From positions 124,001-188,000 of the forward strand of contig NZ_LR962863.1 in NCBI RefSeq assembly GCF_900458895.1: 64,000 nt of DNA. The letters run 5' to 3'. Source of the DNA: Staphylococcus schleiferi (GTDB lineage: Bacteria; Bacillota; Bacilli; Staphylococcales; Staphylococcaceae). Below the pieces are notes generated by a model. The model worked only from the letters and a program-made list of their open reading frames with translations. It was not told the DNA's origin and made no database searches. Numbering within the stretch: position 1 is the first letter of the stretch; every line of letters starts with the position of its first letter. Position numbers and translations under genes: made by a program. Below are positions 11,301 through 19,162 of the stretch, in pieces.

Positions 11301-12513
11301 ACACAAAGGAATTGAAACGTCGATGCAAGCTATTTATGAATACAAAACCATCCGTGCGTTAATAAACCAAAGCGAATCGACACAGTTAAATGTCCCGGGA
11401 AATATTGACGCCTTGCAAACGATGATTGCGACTAATCAAACGCCTTTGTCAAAAGTGTCACAACAATCTTTAGGAACAGTATTACTGACAGGTGCCACCG
11501 GATTTTTAGGTGCTTATTTACTTTATGAACTAACTGAGCGCCACCAACGTGTGCATTGTCTTGTTCGGGCAGAAAGCGCATCACAAGCCCGTGACCGTTT
11601 AATCGACAATTTGAATCATTATTTTGAGCCATCGACGTGTGAAAAAATGATGCACAACGTTGACATCATATATGGTGACACAAACCAAGATTTCACACAG
11701 TTAGCTACGTCTATCGACACGATTATTCATGCGGCGGCGCGAACAGACCATTTTGGCGAAGATGAAGACTTTTATGAAGCCAATGTCAAAAGTACAGCAC
11801 AGCTTATCTCCTTGGCCAAACAAGCTCAAGCTCAGCTGATTTACATTTCTACATTGAGTGTGGCAGGCACCTTTTCTGAAGAACAAGAAGACACGCAATT
11901 CTCAGAAACAGCCATTTTTAAAAACCAACAGATTACGTCACCTTACGCACGAAGTAAATTTTATGCCGAGCTTGAAGTATTACAAGCCATGCGAGAAGGA
12001 TTAAAGGCGAAAATGATGCGTGTAGGAAACTTAACAAGCAGTAGACACGGCAACATCACCATGAAAAATATGCGGACAAATCGCTTTTCTATTGTTATGC
12101 ATGACTTACTTCAACTCGATAAGATAGGGGTATCTGCGGCACAAACACCAATTTCATTTTCGTTTGTTGATGAAGCGGCACAAATGGTTGTACAATTCGC
12201 GGAAATCCAACAAAGCACGTACAACATCTTTCATATTACGAATAACCATGAATATACAATGCAATCGATGCTTGAAAAGCTAACAAATCGCACAATTAAG
12301 GTGGTGGATGACGCAACATTTGATCAATATGTACATGATGCCGGTTATTATGCATGGGTGGGATTAATGCATCACGATGATAAGCTGAAACCTGCCATTA
12401 TCACGCAAGATTTTACACAGTCTGTCATGAACGCACTGGATTTAAGCTGGTCAGAACTATCAGAAACATGGTTAGCCCGTTGGCAACAAAGACTTAACGA
12501 CACATTCAAGTAG
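5362..12513 (+). CDS. ausA: aureusimine/pyrazinone non-ribosomal peptide synthetase
   Basis: This 2383-residue NRPS makes a Val-aromatic dipeptide aldehyde that cyclises to pyrazinones. Domains seen: degenerate N-terminal condensation-like domain (1-420; HHxxxDG replaced by SPLIFDA at 130-136); A1 (about 430-900, TSGTTG near 568); carrier T1 (Ser951 in LGGHSLK); C domain (HHSVNDG at 1131-1137); A2 (about 1460-1890, TSGTTG at 1594); T2 (Ser1969 in LGGNSLA); terminal NAD(P)H reductase (GATGFLG from 2044, Tyr2195 and Lys2199). Manual alignment to GrsA gives A1 code DAFWLGGTFK (valine-like) and A2 DAMSVGAVIK (aromatic-like, not an exact match to any code I recall). Length matches S. aureus AusA. 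AAGGGA precedes the ATG. Confidence 0.95.
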   Translation: MVLYENASITQHYGPDLFNRDPSIPPHTYVVHLPKSMEVQRLLYALTQLVQTQSLLRASFKYVEGELKYQIRQFAPFIEVVHEDCVSSDLDFESDLEQNPFDLTLPTTAPLFTFKIICFTDCTLLQFNVSPLIFDAASMPIFLSQLSHYYEKPFQLITLTQSFTELIQQMHQLRRLPSFQMQLQQWQSHQGVRDTYHAYMPVQSLTDQHHTQWQMVKIQHDELSLDDIYSGIILANHFIGRSEDVHVGLTTTRTPSFDEGKAIGPRIRILPGCFHVDRTLSYQQFKTQLSSRMNTIVDEEVLHLTDLIEARTGFPFETLIHSEPIHYTFEIAGEVCEAERLKPIETEAALDVYVQEVENGYVVKMLYNRNQYDDLTIETYANLIRHLCLQGVTRPEVPMNTFSLMTTDQDESLLQQLLRTESATFATVPELFAEQVQRHHDKIAVRFENDSLTYAQLDRLTNQVARQIRARGVKPNDYIAVMAERSMEMIVAVLGIVKSGAAYVPIDPDYPEARIQYILEDVQPALLVLHQVELDTTVPTVSLKDLQVGSEAAVPVVNHSDDDVYVIYTSGTTGQPKGTRIMHQSVDRLVKAVDYVTLDETTKILLSGTIAFDAVTFEIYGALLNGGELVVLSKDQLLNPKALGQAIRKYEINTMWLTASLFNATVSRHVEALEPLSYLLVGGEALTRKWVELLHQRPKHPQIINGYGPTESTTFTTTYAMPETIPARIPIGKPIRETDLYILQGTQRCGVGVPGELCIGGAGLAKEYLNRPELTASRFIDYPFGTGKVYRTGDLVRLQPDGEIDYLGRLDKQVKIRGFRIELTEIERAIERIHGVNKAVVVIREIEGDKQLYAFYEGEQEISNHTMTTTLSAQMPSYMVPLSFQRIDQIPMTVNGKLNTQALPDPELRLQSDYAAPRNEIEQVLCHIFEEVLHIERVSIHDHFFELGGHSLKATLVVNRIERELHKSMTVGDLMKYPTVALLSARLEDVSETHSEMIPIITSNQQAYPASAAQSGMYFLWQLNPDDTVYNVPFIWQLSAPLDIAKLRHAVSQLIERHEILRTQFGMENQQVYQYIQDCYTPDFEVVTLDEQDPQVLVERMVQPFDLEHDRLLRIRYIQTPEDDFLFMDTHHSVNDGMSQTLILDELSQLYQDKSLPTMTHQYKDYSEWIKQRDMTDHHAYWHQLLAETPPTLELPLDYPRPHVKSTEGDMYQWQLDEVLSHKIRQYVQQHDVTDFMFFMSVIMVLLSQYSRQEEIVLGSVMSARTHPDTERMLGMFANSVVFKGQPTRNKPWLTFLEEMKTMSLAAYAHQDYPFSVLVDELIAQRDASRHPFFDVIVVRQNNEVHHAHFGHSRLTHQPPKSTTAKFDLSFIIEEVHHQFVWNIEYRTDLFQKETIHHMCDQFEVMIQTILEQDLLRIGQLPIARPDMRQWLETHVTPKPMAYPEQETVGSRIEQLALQTPEATALIFDNQHHSIHRLYRRALAIARHLYEQGCRKGDRVALLMTRGPEMIESMIAAAWLGCPYVPIDPDYPASRIDFILKDAEVKHILTNAPAHSTTVTNSDVRSCVIREDDAQVIQSSEHVEANDVLYMIYTSGTTGQPKGVQITHRNVMNLVTGWSQYIQLTSQDVLLQYANIVFDASVMEIYCALFNACPLVIASERERKDIFALEHCLRTQHVTVASIPAQLCMMMTDYHLRCLVTGGSVSTPELVDRVRPHCEMYVNAYGPTESTVITTAWMDDGKSTLQRVPIGRPIPNVQVYIMSEGRLCGVGVPGELCIAGDSLAKGYLNRPEVNAQAFIPHPWGDGQLYRTGDLARYLNNGEIEFLGRIDQQQKLNGYRIELEEITNQMNQIAGVLDSAVTVDRTRAHPFLVGYYVAETEQSDVIRRALTDQLPQYMVPQVFIKLDQLPLTPNGKLDTKALPAADSQQVRTLTPPRNKQEQQYVDVFEQVLNVSPIGIDDDFFELGGNSLATMKVVMLLKHKGIETSMQAIYEYKTIRALINQSESTQLNVPGNIDALQTMIATNQTPLSKVSQQSLGTVLLTGATGFLGAYLLYELTERHQRVHCLVRAESASQARDRLIDNLNHYFEPSTCEKMMHNVDIIYGDTNQDFTQLATSIDTIIHAAARTDHFGEDEDFYEANVKSTAQLISLAKQAQAQLIYISTLSVAGTFSEEQEDTQFSETAIFKNQQITSPYARSKFYAELEVLQAMREGLKAKMMRVGNLTSSRHGNITMKNMRTNRFSIVMHDLLQLDKIGVSAAQTPISFSFVDEAAQMVVQFAEIQQSTYNIFHITNNHEYTMQSMLEKLTNRTIKVVDDATFDQYVHDAGYYAWVGLMHHDDKLKPAIITQDFTQSVMNALDLSWSELSETWLARWQQRLNDTFK

Positions 12514-12523
12514 GTGAAATGTA

Positions 12524-13147
12524 ATGATATTAATTGTTAATTTAGAAAAGATGACCACAGCCATAACGAAACAACTTGCGCATAAACAATATCTGTTTAA
12601 AAGAAATCATACGAAACACCACTATAAAAGTAATGAAAATCAGCACTGTATTGGTGAACTACTCGTGCATTACGGGTTAAAAACGATGTATCAGCTCGAC
12701 CCTTTAGATTGGCAGTTTAAATTTGGTGCCTATGGTAAACCTTACATTGACACACCGCAGCCGGTATTTATCAGTTTGTCGTATAGTGGTAAGTATGTCG
12801 CTTGTGCATTTGACCAAAGTGAGATTGGCTTAGATATTGAAAACCTCAGTACAATTGAATGGCAACGATTGAAAATGCAATTTACAAATGAAGAAGCACA
12901 ATGGATTGATAATGAAACACAATTTTATATGATTTGGACGCAAAAAGAAGCTTATGCCAAGTTGACAGGGAAAGGCCTATCAGAAGGTGTTGCAACAAAT
13001 AATGTATTAGAACCCCTTTATTTTCACGGACAACCTGTCGCATTTCAAACACAGATTAAAGATATTTTGATGATCCAACTTTGCCAAGCAGCGCCCTGTA
13101 CACAAACGCCAATGATTGAAGTCGATGTTGCGACATTACTGAAATAA
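12524..13147 (+). CDS. ausB: Sfp-type 4'-phosphopantetheinyl transferase
   Basis: AusB attaches phosphopantetheine to the two carrier-domain serines of AusA. The 207-residue protein has the Sfp hallmarks: IGLDIE with Mg-binding Asp104, and WTQKEAYAKLTGKG at 138-151 with the catalytic Glu/Lys pair. The gene starts 10 nt after the ausA stop and forms an operon with it; GGTGA next to the ausA stop can serve as ribosome binding site. Assignment is firm from motifs and context. Confidence 0.94.
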   Translation: MILIVNLEKMTTAITKQLAHKQYLFKRNHTKHHYKSNENQHCIGELLVHYGLKTMYQLDPLDWQFKFGAYGKPYIDTPQPVFISLSYSGKYVACAFDQSEIGLDIENLSTIEWQRLKMQFTNEEAQWIDNETQFYMIWTQKEAYAKLTGKGLSEGVATNNVLEPLYFHGQPVAFQTQIKDILMIQLCQAAPCTQTPMIEVDVATLLK

Positions 13148-13209
13148 CCATCTTTATGTAGCTCAACGCGCTATGACCATTGACACAACTTCAATCATTT
13201 CAAATGTTG

Positions 13210-13258
13210 AAGCGGTCACATTTTGCACTTTTAATGACAGTGTGAAGTGTGACTGCTT
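13210..13258 (+). terminator. possible terminator hairpin after ausAB
   Basis: AAGCGGTCACA (13210-13220) pairs with TGTGACTGCTT (13248-13258) apart from one G-U. There is no strong U-run after it, so it may be a weak terminator or only a hairpin. Confidence 0.4.
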
Positions 13259-13340
13259 ATTGTCAAAATAAAGTGGATTATTATATGATTTGATTAATAG
13301 TGAATTGTAGAAAGATAGCAGATGAGAAAGGGTGTTTCAT

Positions 13341-13742
13341 ATGAAACAACATGAAGTGGTGGAAGTAAAGAATGCAGTGGAAGACGCATTGGTAGAGGTA
13401 CAAAAAGTAAAAAAGTTAATCAAGGACGTCCGTATTTGGAGTGGGTTTGATATGTTAGGAAATAGTTCAATCCATAGCTATTTCAAAAGAAGAAAGATTA
13501 AAAAAATGAATACGCATCTATCGCAATTACAAACGCAATTGCAAAATACAGTGCCCATGCTTAAAAATATGGATGAGGATTTAGTATTAGCGATTTCAAA
13601 TAGTGAAAAAGATCAACTGTATGATGTTTGGTGGGATAATATCTTCACAGATGCTAAAGTACATGGCGAAATCAAAAAAGTGAAAAAGAGTGTCGAACAA
13701 TTAGAAATCGCTTTAAATCGCATTTTAGCATCTTTGAATTAA
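13341..13742 (+). CDS. conserved-looking coiled-coil protein, function unknown
   Basis: A 133-residue cytoplasmic protein with no signal peptide. It has two long predicted helices (about 5-35 and 45-75, heptad-like VEVKNAVEDALVEVQKVKKL and KKMNTHLSQLQTQLQ), a Trp-rich middle (YDVWWDNIFTDAKVH) and a last helix (KKSVEQLEIALNRIL). I do not recognise the family. I chose the ATG at 13341, with AAAGGG 8 nt upstream, over a GTG nine bases earlier. It stands alone between ausB and the amidase gene. Confidence 0.65.
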   Translation: MKQHEVVEVKNAVEDALVEVQKVKKLIKDVRIWSGFDMLGNSSIHSYFKRRKIKKMNTHLSQLQTQLQNTVPMLKNMDEDLVLAISNSEKDQLYDVWWDNIFTDAKVHGEIKKVKKSVEQLEIALNRILASLN

Positions 13743-13798
13743 ACAATTACGCATAGTTTGGCATACATAAAAATTACACTTTTATAATCATAAAACAC

Positions 13799-13829
13799 TT
13801 GACTTTATATTGTTTTAACGTAATATAAT
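13799..13829 (+). promoter_or_regulatory. possible promoter for the secreted amidase gene
   Basis: TTGACT at 13799-13804 is followed by overlapping -10 candidates TAATAT (13821-13826, spacer 16) and TATAAT (13824-13829, spacer 19), about 60-70 nt upstream of the amidase start, in AT-rich DNA. Confidence 0.45.
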
Positions 13830-13890
13830 TAATATAAATATGTTATATGATTTATTAATTATTAAAAAATAATATGAAGGAGTGGAATTT

Positions 13891-14718
13891 ATGCTGAAAA
13901 TGCTCTCTGCGTTATCGACGTCTCTCACATTGTTGCTCATGCCAATGGTTTTTGCTCCTACGACTTATGCCAGAAGTTTGTTTTCCAGACCGTTACCTTC
14001 TTCTACCGTTGCTCAAACTGCACCTAAAATGATGTTAATGAATCACGATGAGAATGACAGTCCGCATCAAGATGCAACTGAAAACAAAACACCCGCAACT
14101 GAAAGTGCTCATCAAGATCAACAGAATCGCACCTTGCCTCCTTTTTATTACCCTAATGTTAATGAATATATAATAGAACATCATCTGCCTCACTCAAAAA
14201 TTGTAAAAGATCCAAGAATGAATACTTTACCACATCTCAATTACAAATATGGAACTTATATCGGTGTTGTGATTCACGAAGTGGGTGAAGATAACCGGAC
14301 ACTTCAACAATGGGTCGATCGAATGTACGCTACATATGAAAGAGCGTTTGTACATGCCTTTGTAGACAATAAAGAAATTCATCTCACTGCACCATCAGAA
14401 TATTACGTTTGGGGTGCAGGCAAACAAGCTAACCCGTATTTTTACCAAATCGAAGTTGTCAGAATGTATACTTTTGATGATTTTGCAAGATCGGTCAATA
14501 ACCAAGCGTGGCTCGCAGCGTATATGTTAAAACAAAATCATTTAACACCAACACTCGCTGACGATCAAGAAGGCGTGGGCTCCGTCATTAGTCACAATGC
14601 AGTTCGAAAATATTGGGGCGGTACAACACACGTTGACCCAATAGCATATTATGCAATATGGGGATATGATATGCATCAATTCTTTGATTTGGTGAAGTAT
14701 CATTATAATCATATGTAA
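13891..14718 (+). CDS. secreted N-acetylmuramoyl-L-alanine amidase (Amidase_2, Atl AmiA-like)
   Basis: This 275-residue exported protein cuts the MurNAc-L-Ala bond of peptidoglycan. A signal peptide (MLKMLSALSTS... to about residue 28), then a low-complexity acidic linker (about 45-80), precede one amidase domain. The order YIGVVIHE, ERAFVHAFVDNKE, APSEYYVWGAG and YWGGTTHVDPIAYY is closely similar to the S. aureus Atl amidase. Candidate zinc ligands are His129, His235 and Asp249; the spacing 106/14 agrees with AmiA His265-His370-Asp384. No SH3b, GW or LysM domain is present, so wall targeting is unclear. AAGGAG lies 9 nt before the chosen ATG; a GTG at 13882 overlaps this SD and is rejected. 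Confidence 0.87.
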   Translation: MLKMLSALSTSLTLLLMPMVFAPTTYARSLFSRPLPSSTVAQTAPKMMLMNHDENDSPHQDATENKTPATESAHQDQQNRTLPPFYYPNVNEYIIEHHLPHSKIVKDPRMNTLPHLNYKYGTYIGVVIHEVGEDNRTLQQWVDRMYATYERAFVHAFVDNKEIHLTAPSEYYVWGAGKQANPYFYQIEVVRMYTFDDFARSVNNQAWLAAYMLKQNHLTPTLADDQEGVGSVISHNAVRKYWGGTTHVDPIAYYAIWGYDMHQFFDLVKYHYNHM

Positions 14719-14777
14719 AAAATAAAATATAGCTATCTTATCGTATTAGAAAAAACTTTTGTAAGCCATTAATTTAA

Positions 14778-14815
14778 AGGTTTGTTGCCTGATTTTTTAG
14801 GTAGCAAGCCTTTTT
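14778..14815 (+). terminator. terminator after the amidase gene
   Basis: AGGTTTGTTGCCT (14778-14790) pairs with AGGTAGCAAGCCT (14799-14811) using G-U pairs, followed by a run of T. Confidence 0.65.
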
Positions 14816-14924
14816 AATGTCTATTTTTTTTATGCGATGGTCTTTATTAAAACTACAACTTTTTTCTTGATTTAAAATGCTATAAACTTATCGTTAAATA
14901 AAATTAATAAAGGTGTGGTAAAAA

Positions 14925-15113
14925 ATGAAAAAAATATACAATATTATCACAACAGTTCTTATTTTGATCTCTTTAACGATTATTATGACCTCCATCTTTG
15001 TGCATAATGAACAATATCAAACGATGATTAATACCGTCTTGTTCATCCTTGTTATATTTATAGGTATATTCGCCGTTACAGTTAGAATCATACACGACAA
15101 AACTAAAAAATAA
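14925..15113 (+). CDS. small two-helix membrane protein, unknown
   Basis: A 62-residue protein with two hydrophobic segments (about 5-26 and 37-55), a short polar turn (HNEQYQTM) and a basic C-terminal tail (RIIHDKTKK). GGTGTGG upstream gives a modest ribosome binding site. I do not recognise a family; reality as a gene rests on the clean two-TM pattern and its own start region. Confidence 0.5.
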   Translation: MKKIYNIITTVLILISLTIIMTSIFVHNEQYQTMINTVLFILVIFIGIFAVTVRIIHDKTKK

Positions 15114-15332
15114 AGAAATCGCATGTTGTTTTACAAATCATTAACTTCATATTGCGATGATGCCTGGCTTTATTCTCTTTTTTGTCAACAAGGAATCGGA
15201 TTGCTCTTAAAAAGGTAAAATGAAAGGAAATGACACAAATAATGTGTTTTGCGCTATAATTTAAAATAAAGCGTCAATTTATTATACAAGCACCATACGA
15301 GGTTAGAAAATAAATCGTTTTGGAGATGTAAG

Positions 15333-15683
15333 ATGGAAGCATTATTTGAGTTAATTAAAAGTCTTTTGTATATTATTGTGTTCATTCCTTACTATTTCAT
15401 TGCTTTTGGGGTAGTAATGTACGCATTAATACTATGCTTATTGATAGTGAGAGAACCGATCAAGAGATTTTTCGATCGCCATTACTATGGTGAAGATAGT
15501 GATCAAATTTCATATGCAGCGGGGCCGTGGTTCATTCTTGCATGGGCTGTGTTAATTAGTTTCATAATTATTGTAGTATTACTTTATATTTTTGCACTTC
15601 TCTTAGGAGAAGTTCTGATATTTATTTTATTTGTTATTGGTGTGTGTTTGTTGTATAAAAAATTTAAGTCAGGGTTTAAATAG
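15333..15683 (+). CDS. small membrane protein upstream of hsdR, unknown
   Basis: The 116-residue protein has hydrophobic segments at about 8-43 and 66-109, separated by a charged loop (REPIKRFFDRHYYGEDSDQ), and a basic end. GGAGATG precedes the ATG at usual distance, and a TATAAT at 15255-15260 with ATGACA upstream (19-nt spacer) could be the promoter. It ends 17 nt before hsdR, so it may be cotranscribed with the restriction gene. Function not recognised. Confidence 0.6.
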   Translation: MEALFELIKSLLYIIVFIPYYFIAFGVVMYALILCLLIVREPIKRFFDRHYYGEDSDQISYAAGPWFILAWAVLISFIIIVVLLYIFALLLGEVLIFILFVIGVCLLYKKFKSGFK

Positions 15684-15700
15684 AGAGGGTTTGAGTCTGG

Positions 15701-18484
15701 ATGGCATATCAAAGTGAATTTGCGTTAGAGAACGATGTATTAAAACAGTTAACTCAGATGGGGTATGAACAATTAAATATTCATACACACGATGAAATGT
15801 TACAAAATTTTAGAGCAATTATTAATGAGCGTCATATAGAAGCACTCAATCATCAACCATTAACAGATACTGAGTTTGATCGTTTAATTACAGATATTAA
15901 TGGTAAATCTGTGTTTGATAGTGCAGTTATTTTAAGGGATAAGTATGTACTCAAACGAGACGATGAAACGGTTGTTTATTTAAGCTTCCTTGATCAAAAT
16001 AAATGGTGTCAAAATAAATTTCAAGTTACAAATCAAGTGAGTGTGAAAGATACTTATAAAAGTCGATATGATGTGACAATTTTGATAAATGGTTTACCAT
16101 TAGTTCAAATTGAACTTAAGCGCAGTGGTGTCGCTATTTCAGAAGCATTTAATCAGGTAGAACGTTACCGCAAACAAAACTTTACTGGCTTATTTAGATA
16201 TATCCAACTGTTTGTGATTAGCAACAAGATGGAAACACGCTACTATGCGAATAGTGATTTAACGATATTGAAGAGTCATATGTTCTACTGGAGTAATGAA
16301 AAAAATGAAAGAATCAATCATTTGAAGCGTTTTATTGAGGACTTTTTAGAGCCGTGTCATCTCGCTAAAATAATCAGTCGCTATATGATTGTTAATGAGA
16401 CTGATAAGATTCTTATGGCTTTACGTCCATATCAAGTGTATGCAGTTGAAAAATTGATAGAGCGTGCACTTGAAACTAATAACAATGGTTTTATTTGGCA
16501 TACGACAGGAAGCGGAAAAACTTTAACCTCTTTTAAAGCGAGTCAAATCTTGTCGCAACAAGAAGGTATTAAGAAAGTCATCTTTTTAGTAGACCGAAAA
16601 GATTTAGACAGTCAAACGTTGGCTGAATTTAATAAATTCCAAGAAGATTCTGTTGACTTAACAGACAGCACGCGTAAATTGTTAAAGCAACTAGGGGATG
16701 CAACATTACCATTAATTGTGACAACCATCCAAAAGATGGCACATGCGATTAAATCGAATGACCCGGTTATGAATCAGTACGAGCACGACAAAGTCGTATT
16801 TATTATAGATGAATGTCACCGAAGTCAATTCGGTGAAATGCACCGCTCAGTTAAACAACATTTTAAAAATGCGCAATACTTTGGTTTTACTGGTACACCG
16901 CGTTTTGAGGAGAACAAGAGTCAAGATGGCCGTGCCACTGCCGACATCTTTGATAAATGTTTGCATCATTATTTAATTAAAGATGCGATAAGAGATGGTA
17001 ATGTTCTTGGTTTCTCTGTAGATTATGCACGTACATTTGACCCTAAAAAAGACTTAGAAGAAGAATATGTTAGTAAAATCAATGAAAAAGAAGTTTGGAT
17101 GGCGGAAGAAAGAATCAGTAAAATTACTAATCATATCATTGAAAACTATGCTAAAAAAACAAGAAATGGTCATTATACTTCTATGCTCACAGTACAAAGT
17201 ATTCCGATGGCTATTGCCTATTATGAAGCTTTTAAAAAAGCAAAAGAAGCAGGTAAACATAATTTAAATGTCACAACCATTTTTACATTTCAACCTAATG
17301 AAGATTCAAATGAACAAGAAGATTTTGTACATTCAAGAGAAATGTTAGATCGCGTCATGGTAGACTATAATGCAATGTTTGGGACAAACTTTAACACGGA
17401 TTATTTTGATGGCTTTTTCTCTGATGTCTCTAAAAAGATGAAGAAAGTGATACCTGGAGAAAAAATAGACATTCTTATCGTTGTTGACATGTTTTTAACA
17501 GGATTTGATAGTAAAAAATTGAATACGCTTTATGTTGATAAAAATCTAAAATATCACAATTTGATTCAAGCTTATTCAAGAACGAATCGTGTTGAAAAAG
17601 AAACAAAGCCTTATGGTAATATTGTTTGTTATCGTGACTTGAAAGTGGAAACAGATCAAGCGATAGAAATCTTTTCACAAACTGATAATACAGATACTGT
17701 ACTCAGTGGCTCATATGAAGAATATCTAGCTGACTTTAAGGAAATATTGAAGCAATTATTTGCGCTGGTTATCACACCCGCTGATGTAGATCAGTTAGAG
17801 CGAGAAGATGACCAAAAAGAATTTGTATTGATATTTAGAGCTTTAGCAAGCTTATTGTTAAAATTAAAAACGTTTGAAGAGTTTGAATTTACACCAGAAC
17901 AGTTGGGAATTAGCGAGCAAACCTTTGAAGATTATAAGAGTAAGTATTTAAACTTATATGAAAAAGTAGTGAAAAGTAATAAAGAAGAGTCTGAGGGTGT
18001 TTCTATCCTTGAGGATATTGATTTTAAAGTAGAAATTCTTAGAAATGATTTAATCAATGTACAATATATTATGAACTTAATTGGTCAGATTGAACTTAAG
18101 GATAAAGTTGAACAAGAACGTAATCGGAAACAAATTCACCAATTATTGGATCGTGCAGATGATGAACAATTACGTCTAAAAGCAGATTTAATCCGTCAAT
18201 TTTTAGATAAAGTTGTGCCAACATTAAAAGAAGGTACAGATGTGAATGAAGCTTACTATCAATATGAAGAAGCTGAAAAGCATAAAGAAATTGAAGCATT
18301 TGCGGAAGATAAAGCATATCCGTATCAATTGTTAGGTCATATTATCGAAGAGTATGAATATAGTGGCAGTATTAATAAAAATACTATTGATGAAGGATTG
18401 AAGAACCAAGGTGGATTTTTAGCAAGAACGAAAACAGCGAATAAAATCAAAAGCTTTGTTATGGAAACAGCACAAAAAATATAG
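15701..18484 (+). CDS. hsdR: type I restriction enzyme R subunit (endonuclease/translocase)
   Basis: HsdR translocates DNA using ATP and cuts it away from the recognition site in an R2M2S complex. The 927-residue protein shows the N-terminal PD-ExK-like nuclease (QIELKRSG, Glu138-Lys140), Walker A TTGSGKT (Lys273), DECH box at 370-373, FTGTPRF motif III, the [18 protein letters not shown] and QAYSRTNR helicase motifs, and a helical C-terminus that contacts M/S. Length is normal and the frame is intact, unlike the modification genes downstream. It is followed by a strong terminator rather than running directly into the next gene. Confidence 0.95.
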   Translation: MAYQSEFALENDVLKQLTQMGYEQLNIHTHDEMLQNFRAIINERHIEALNHQPLTDTEFDRLITDINGKSVFDSAVILRDKYVLKRDDETVVYLSFLDQNKWCQNKFQVTNQVSVKDTYKSRYDVTILINGLPLVQIELKRSGVAISEAFNQVERYRKQNFTGLFRYIQLFVISNKMETRYYANSDLTILKSHMFYWSNEKNERINHLKRFIEDFLEPCHLAKIISRYMIVNETDKILMALRPYQVYAVEKLIERALETNNNGFIWHTTGSGKTLTSFKASQILSQQEGIKKVIFLVDRKDLDSQTLAEFNKFQEDSVDLTDSTRKLLKQLGDATLPLIVTTIQKMAHAIKSNDPVMNQYEHDKVVFIIDECHRSQFGEMHRSVKQHFKNAQYFGFTGTPRFEENKSQDGRATADIFDKCLHHYLIKDAIRDGNVLGFSVDYARTFDPKKDLEEEYVSKINEKEVWMAEERISKITNHIIENYAKKTRNGHYTSMLTVQSIPMAIAYYEAFKKAKEAGKHNLNVTTIFTFQPNEDSNEQEDFVHSREMLDRVMVDYNAMFGTNFNTDYFDGFFSDVSKKMKKVIPGEKIDILIVVDMFLTGFDSKKLNTLYVDKNLKYHNLIQAYSRTNRVEKETKPYGNIVCYRDLKVETDQAIEIFSQTDNTDTVLSGSYEEYLADFKEILKQLFALVITPADVDQLEREDDQKEFVLIFRALASLLLKLKTFEEFEFTPEQLGISEQTFEDYKSKYLNLYEKVVKSNKEESEGVSILEDIDFKVEILRNDLINVQYIMNLIGQIELKDKVEQERNRKQIHQLLDRADDEQLRLKADLIRQFLDKVVPTLKEGTDVNEAYYQYEEAEKHKEIEAFAEDKAYPYQLLGHIIEEYEYSGSINKNTIDEGLKNQGGFLARTKTANKIKSFVMETAQKI

Positions 18485-18502
18485 CAGCATAGAATAAATT
18501 TT

Positions 18503-18540
18503 AAAAATAACTGCAGTTTTACTTTACTGCAGTTATTTTT
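18503..18540 (+). terminator. terminator between hsdR and the half-size S gene
   Basis: A perfect 14-bp stem (18503-18516 with 18527-18540, core AACTGCAG), with A-run before and T-run within the 3' arm, separates hsdR from the S/M genes. The two parts of the locus may be expressed separately. Confidence 0.8.
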
Positions 18541-18579
18541 AGGTGTATACTTCATGTAGTAGAATAAAACTTCAAGGAG

Positions 18580-19161
18580 ATGAGTGCAATCAAACCGTTA
18601 ATCCGATATCACAGTGGGACGATTATCAATCGCTTAACCCCCGTTGCAGATGCACTTGGCACGCCGATAATGATTTATGACCAAAACATGATGGACGAGG
18701 ATTTAGGTAAATATACCCGGCATCCAACTCAGCCCAAAATGATAACTTTGGAAGAAGGGCACAATGCGAAATGTATTGAAGCAGGACAGATCGTTTTCAA
18801 TATGATTACTGGAGAATGTGTCATTGTAAGTTCTAAGTATTCAGGGGCAATCTTACCGTATAACTATACACATATTGAAGTAGATAGAGATAGAGTTTAT
18901 CCACGCTATCTTGTGTATTGGTTAAACTACTCACCGAAAGCATTAAAACAAATCAAGCTTTATCAACAAGGTGGAAGCATGATTAAAAAAATTACGCATA
19001 AGCAGTTACAAGCATTAGAAATACCGTTGCCTTGTATGCACCAGCAAGAATTAATAGGAAACTTAGCACATAGCAGAGTGAGATTAAAATACTTAAAAGC
19101 TAAAAGAGAACATCTGATGGATACTTATTTAAGAGCGATTTTATTTAGGGAGGAACATTAA
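18580..19161 (+). CDS. half-size type I specificity (HsdS-like) protein
   Basis: A 193-residue protein resembling one half of HsdS: a single target-recognition-like domain (about 1-140; NMITGECVIVSSKYSGAILP and QQGGSMIKKITHKQLQALEIPLP are typical S-subunit motifs) and one C-terminal helix (QELIGNLAHSRVRLKYLKAKREH) like a conserved spacer. AAGGAG touches the ATG, so the exact start is uncertain. It ends one base before the hsdM start. It could form a symmetric S dimer, alter specificity of the full HsdS, or be a remnant. The S-family call is reasonably firm, the role is not known. Confidence 0.7.
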   Translation: MSAIKPLIRYHSGTIINRLTPVADALGTPIMIYDQNMMDEDLGKYTRHPTQPKMITLEEGHNAKCIEAGQIVFNMITGECVIVSSKYSGAILPYNYTHIEVDRDRVYPRYLVYWLNYSPKALKQIKLYQQGGSMIKKITHKQLQALEIPLPCMHQQELIGNLAHSRVRLKYLKAKREHLMDTYLRAILFREEH

Positions 19162-19162
19162 T

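Noticed and set aside
15114..15332. A possible small gene between the two membrane-protein genes
   Set aside because: No ORF with a start and SD; only a promoter-like TATAAT is seen.
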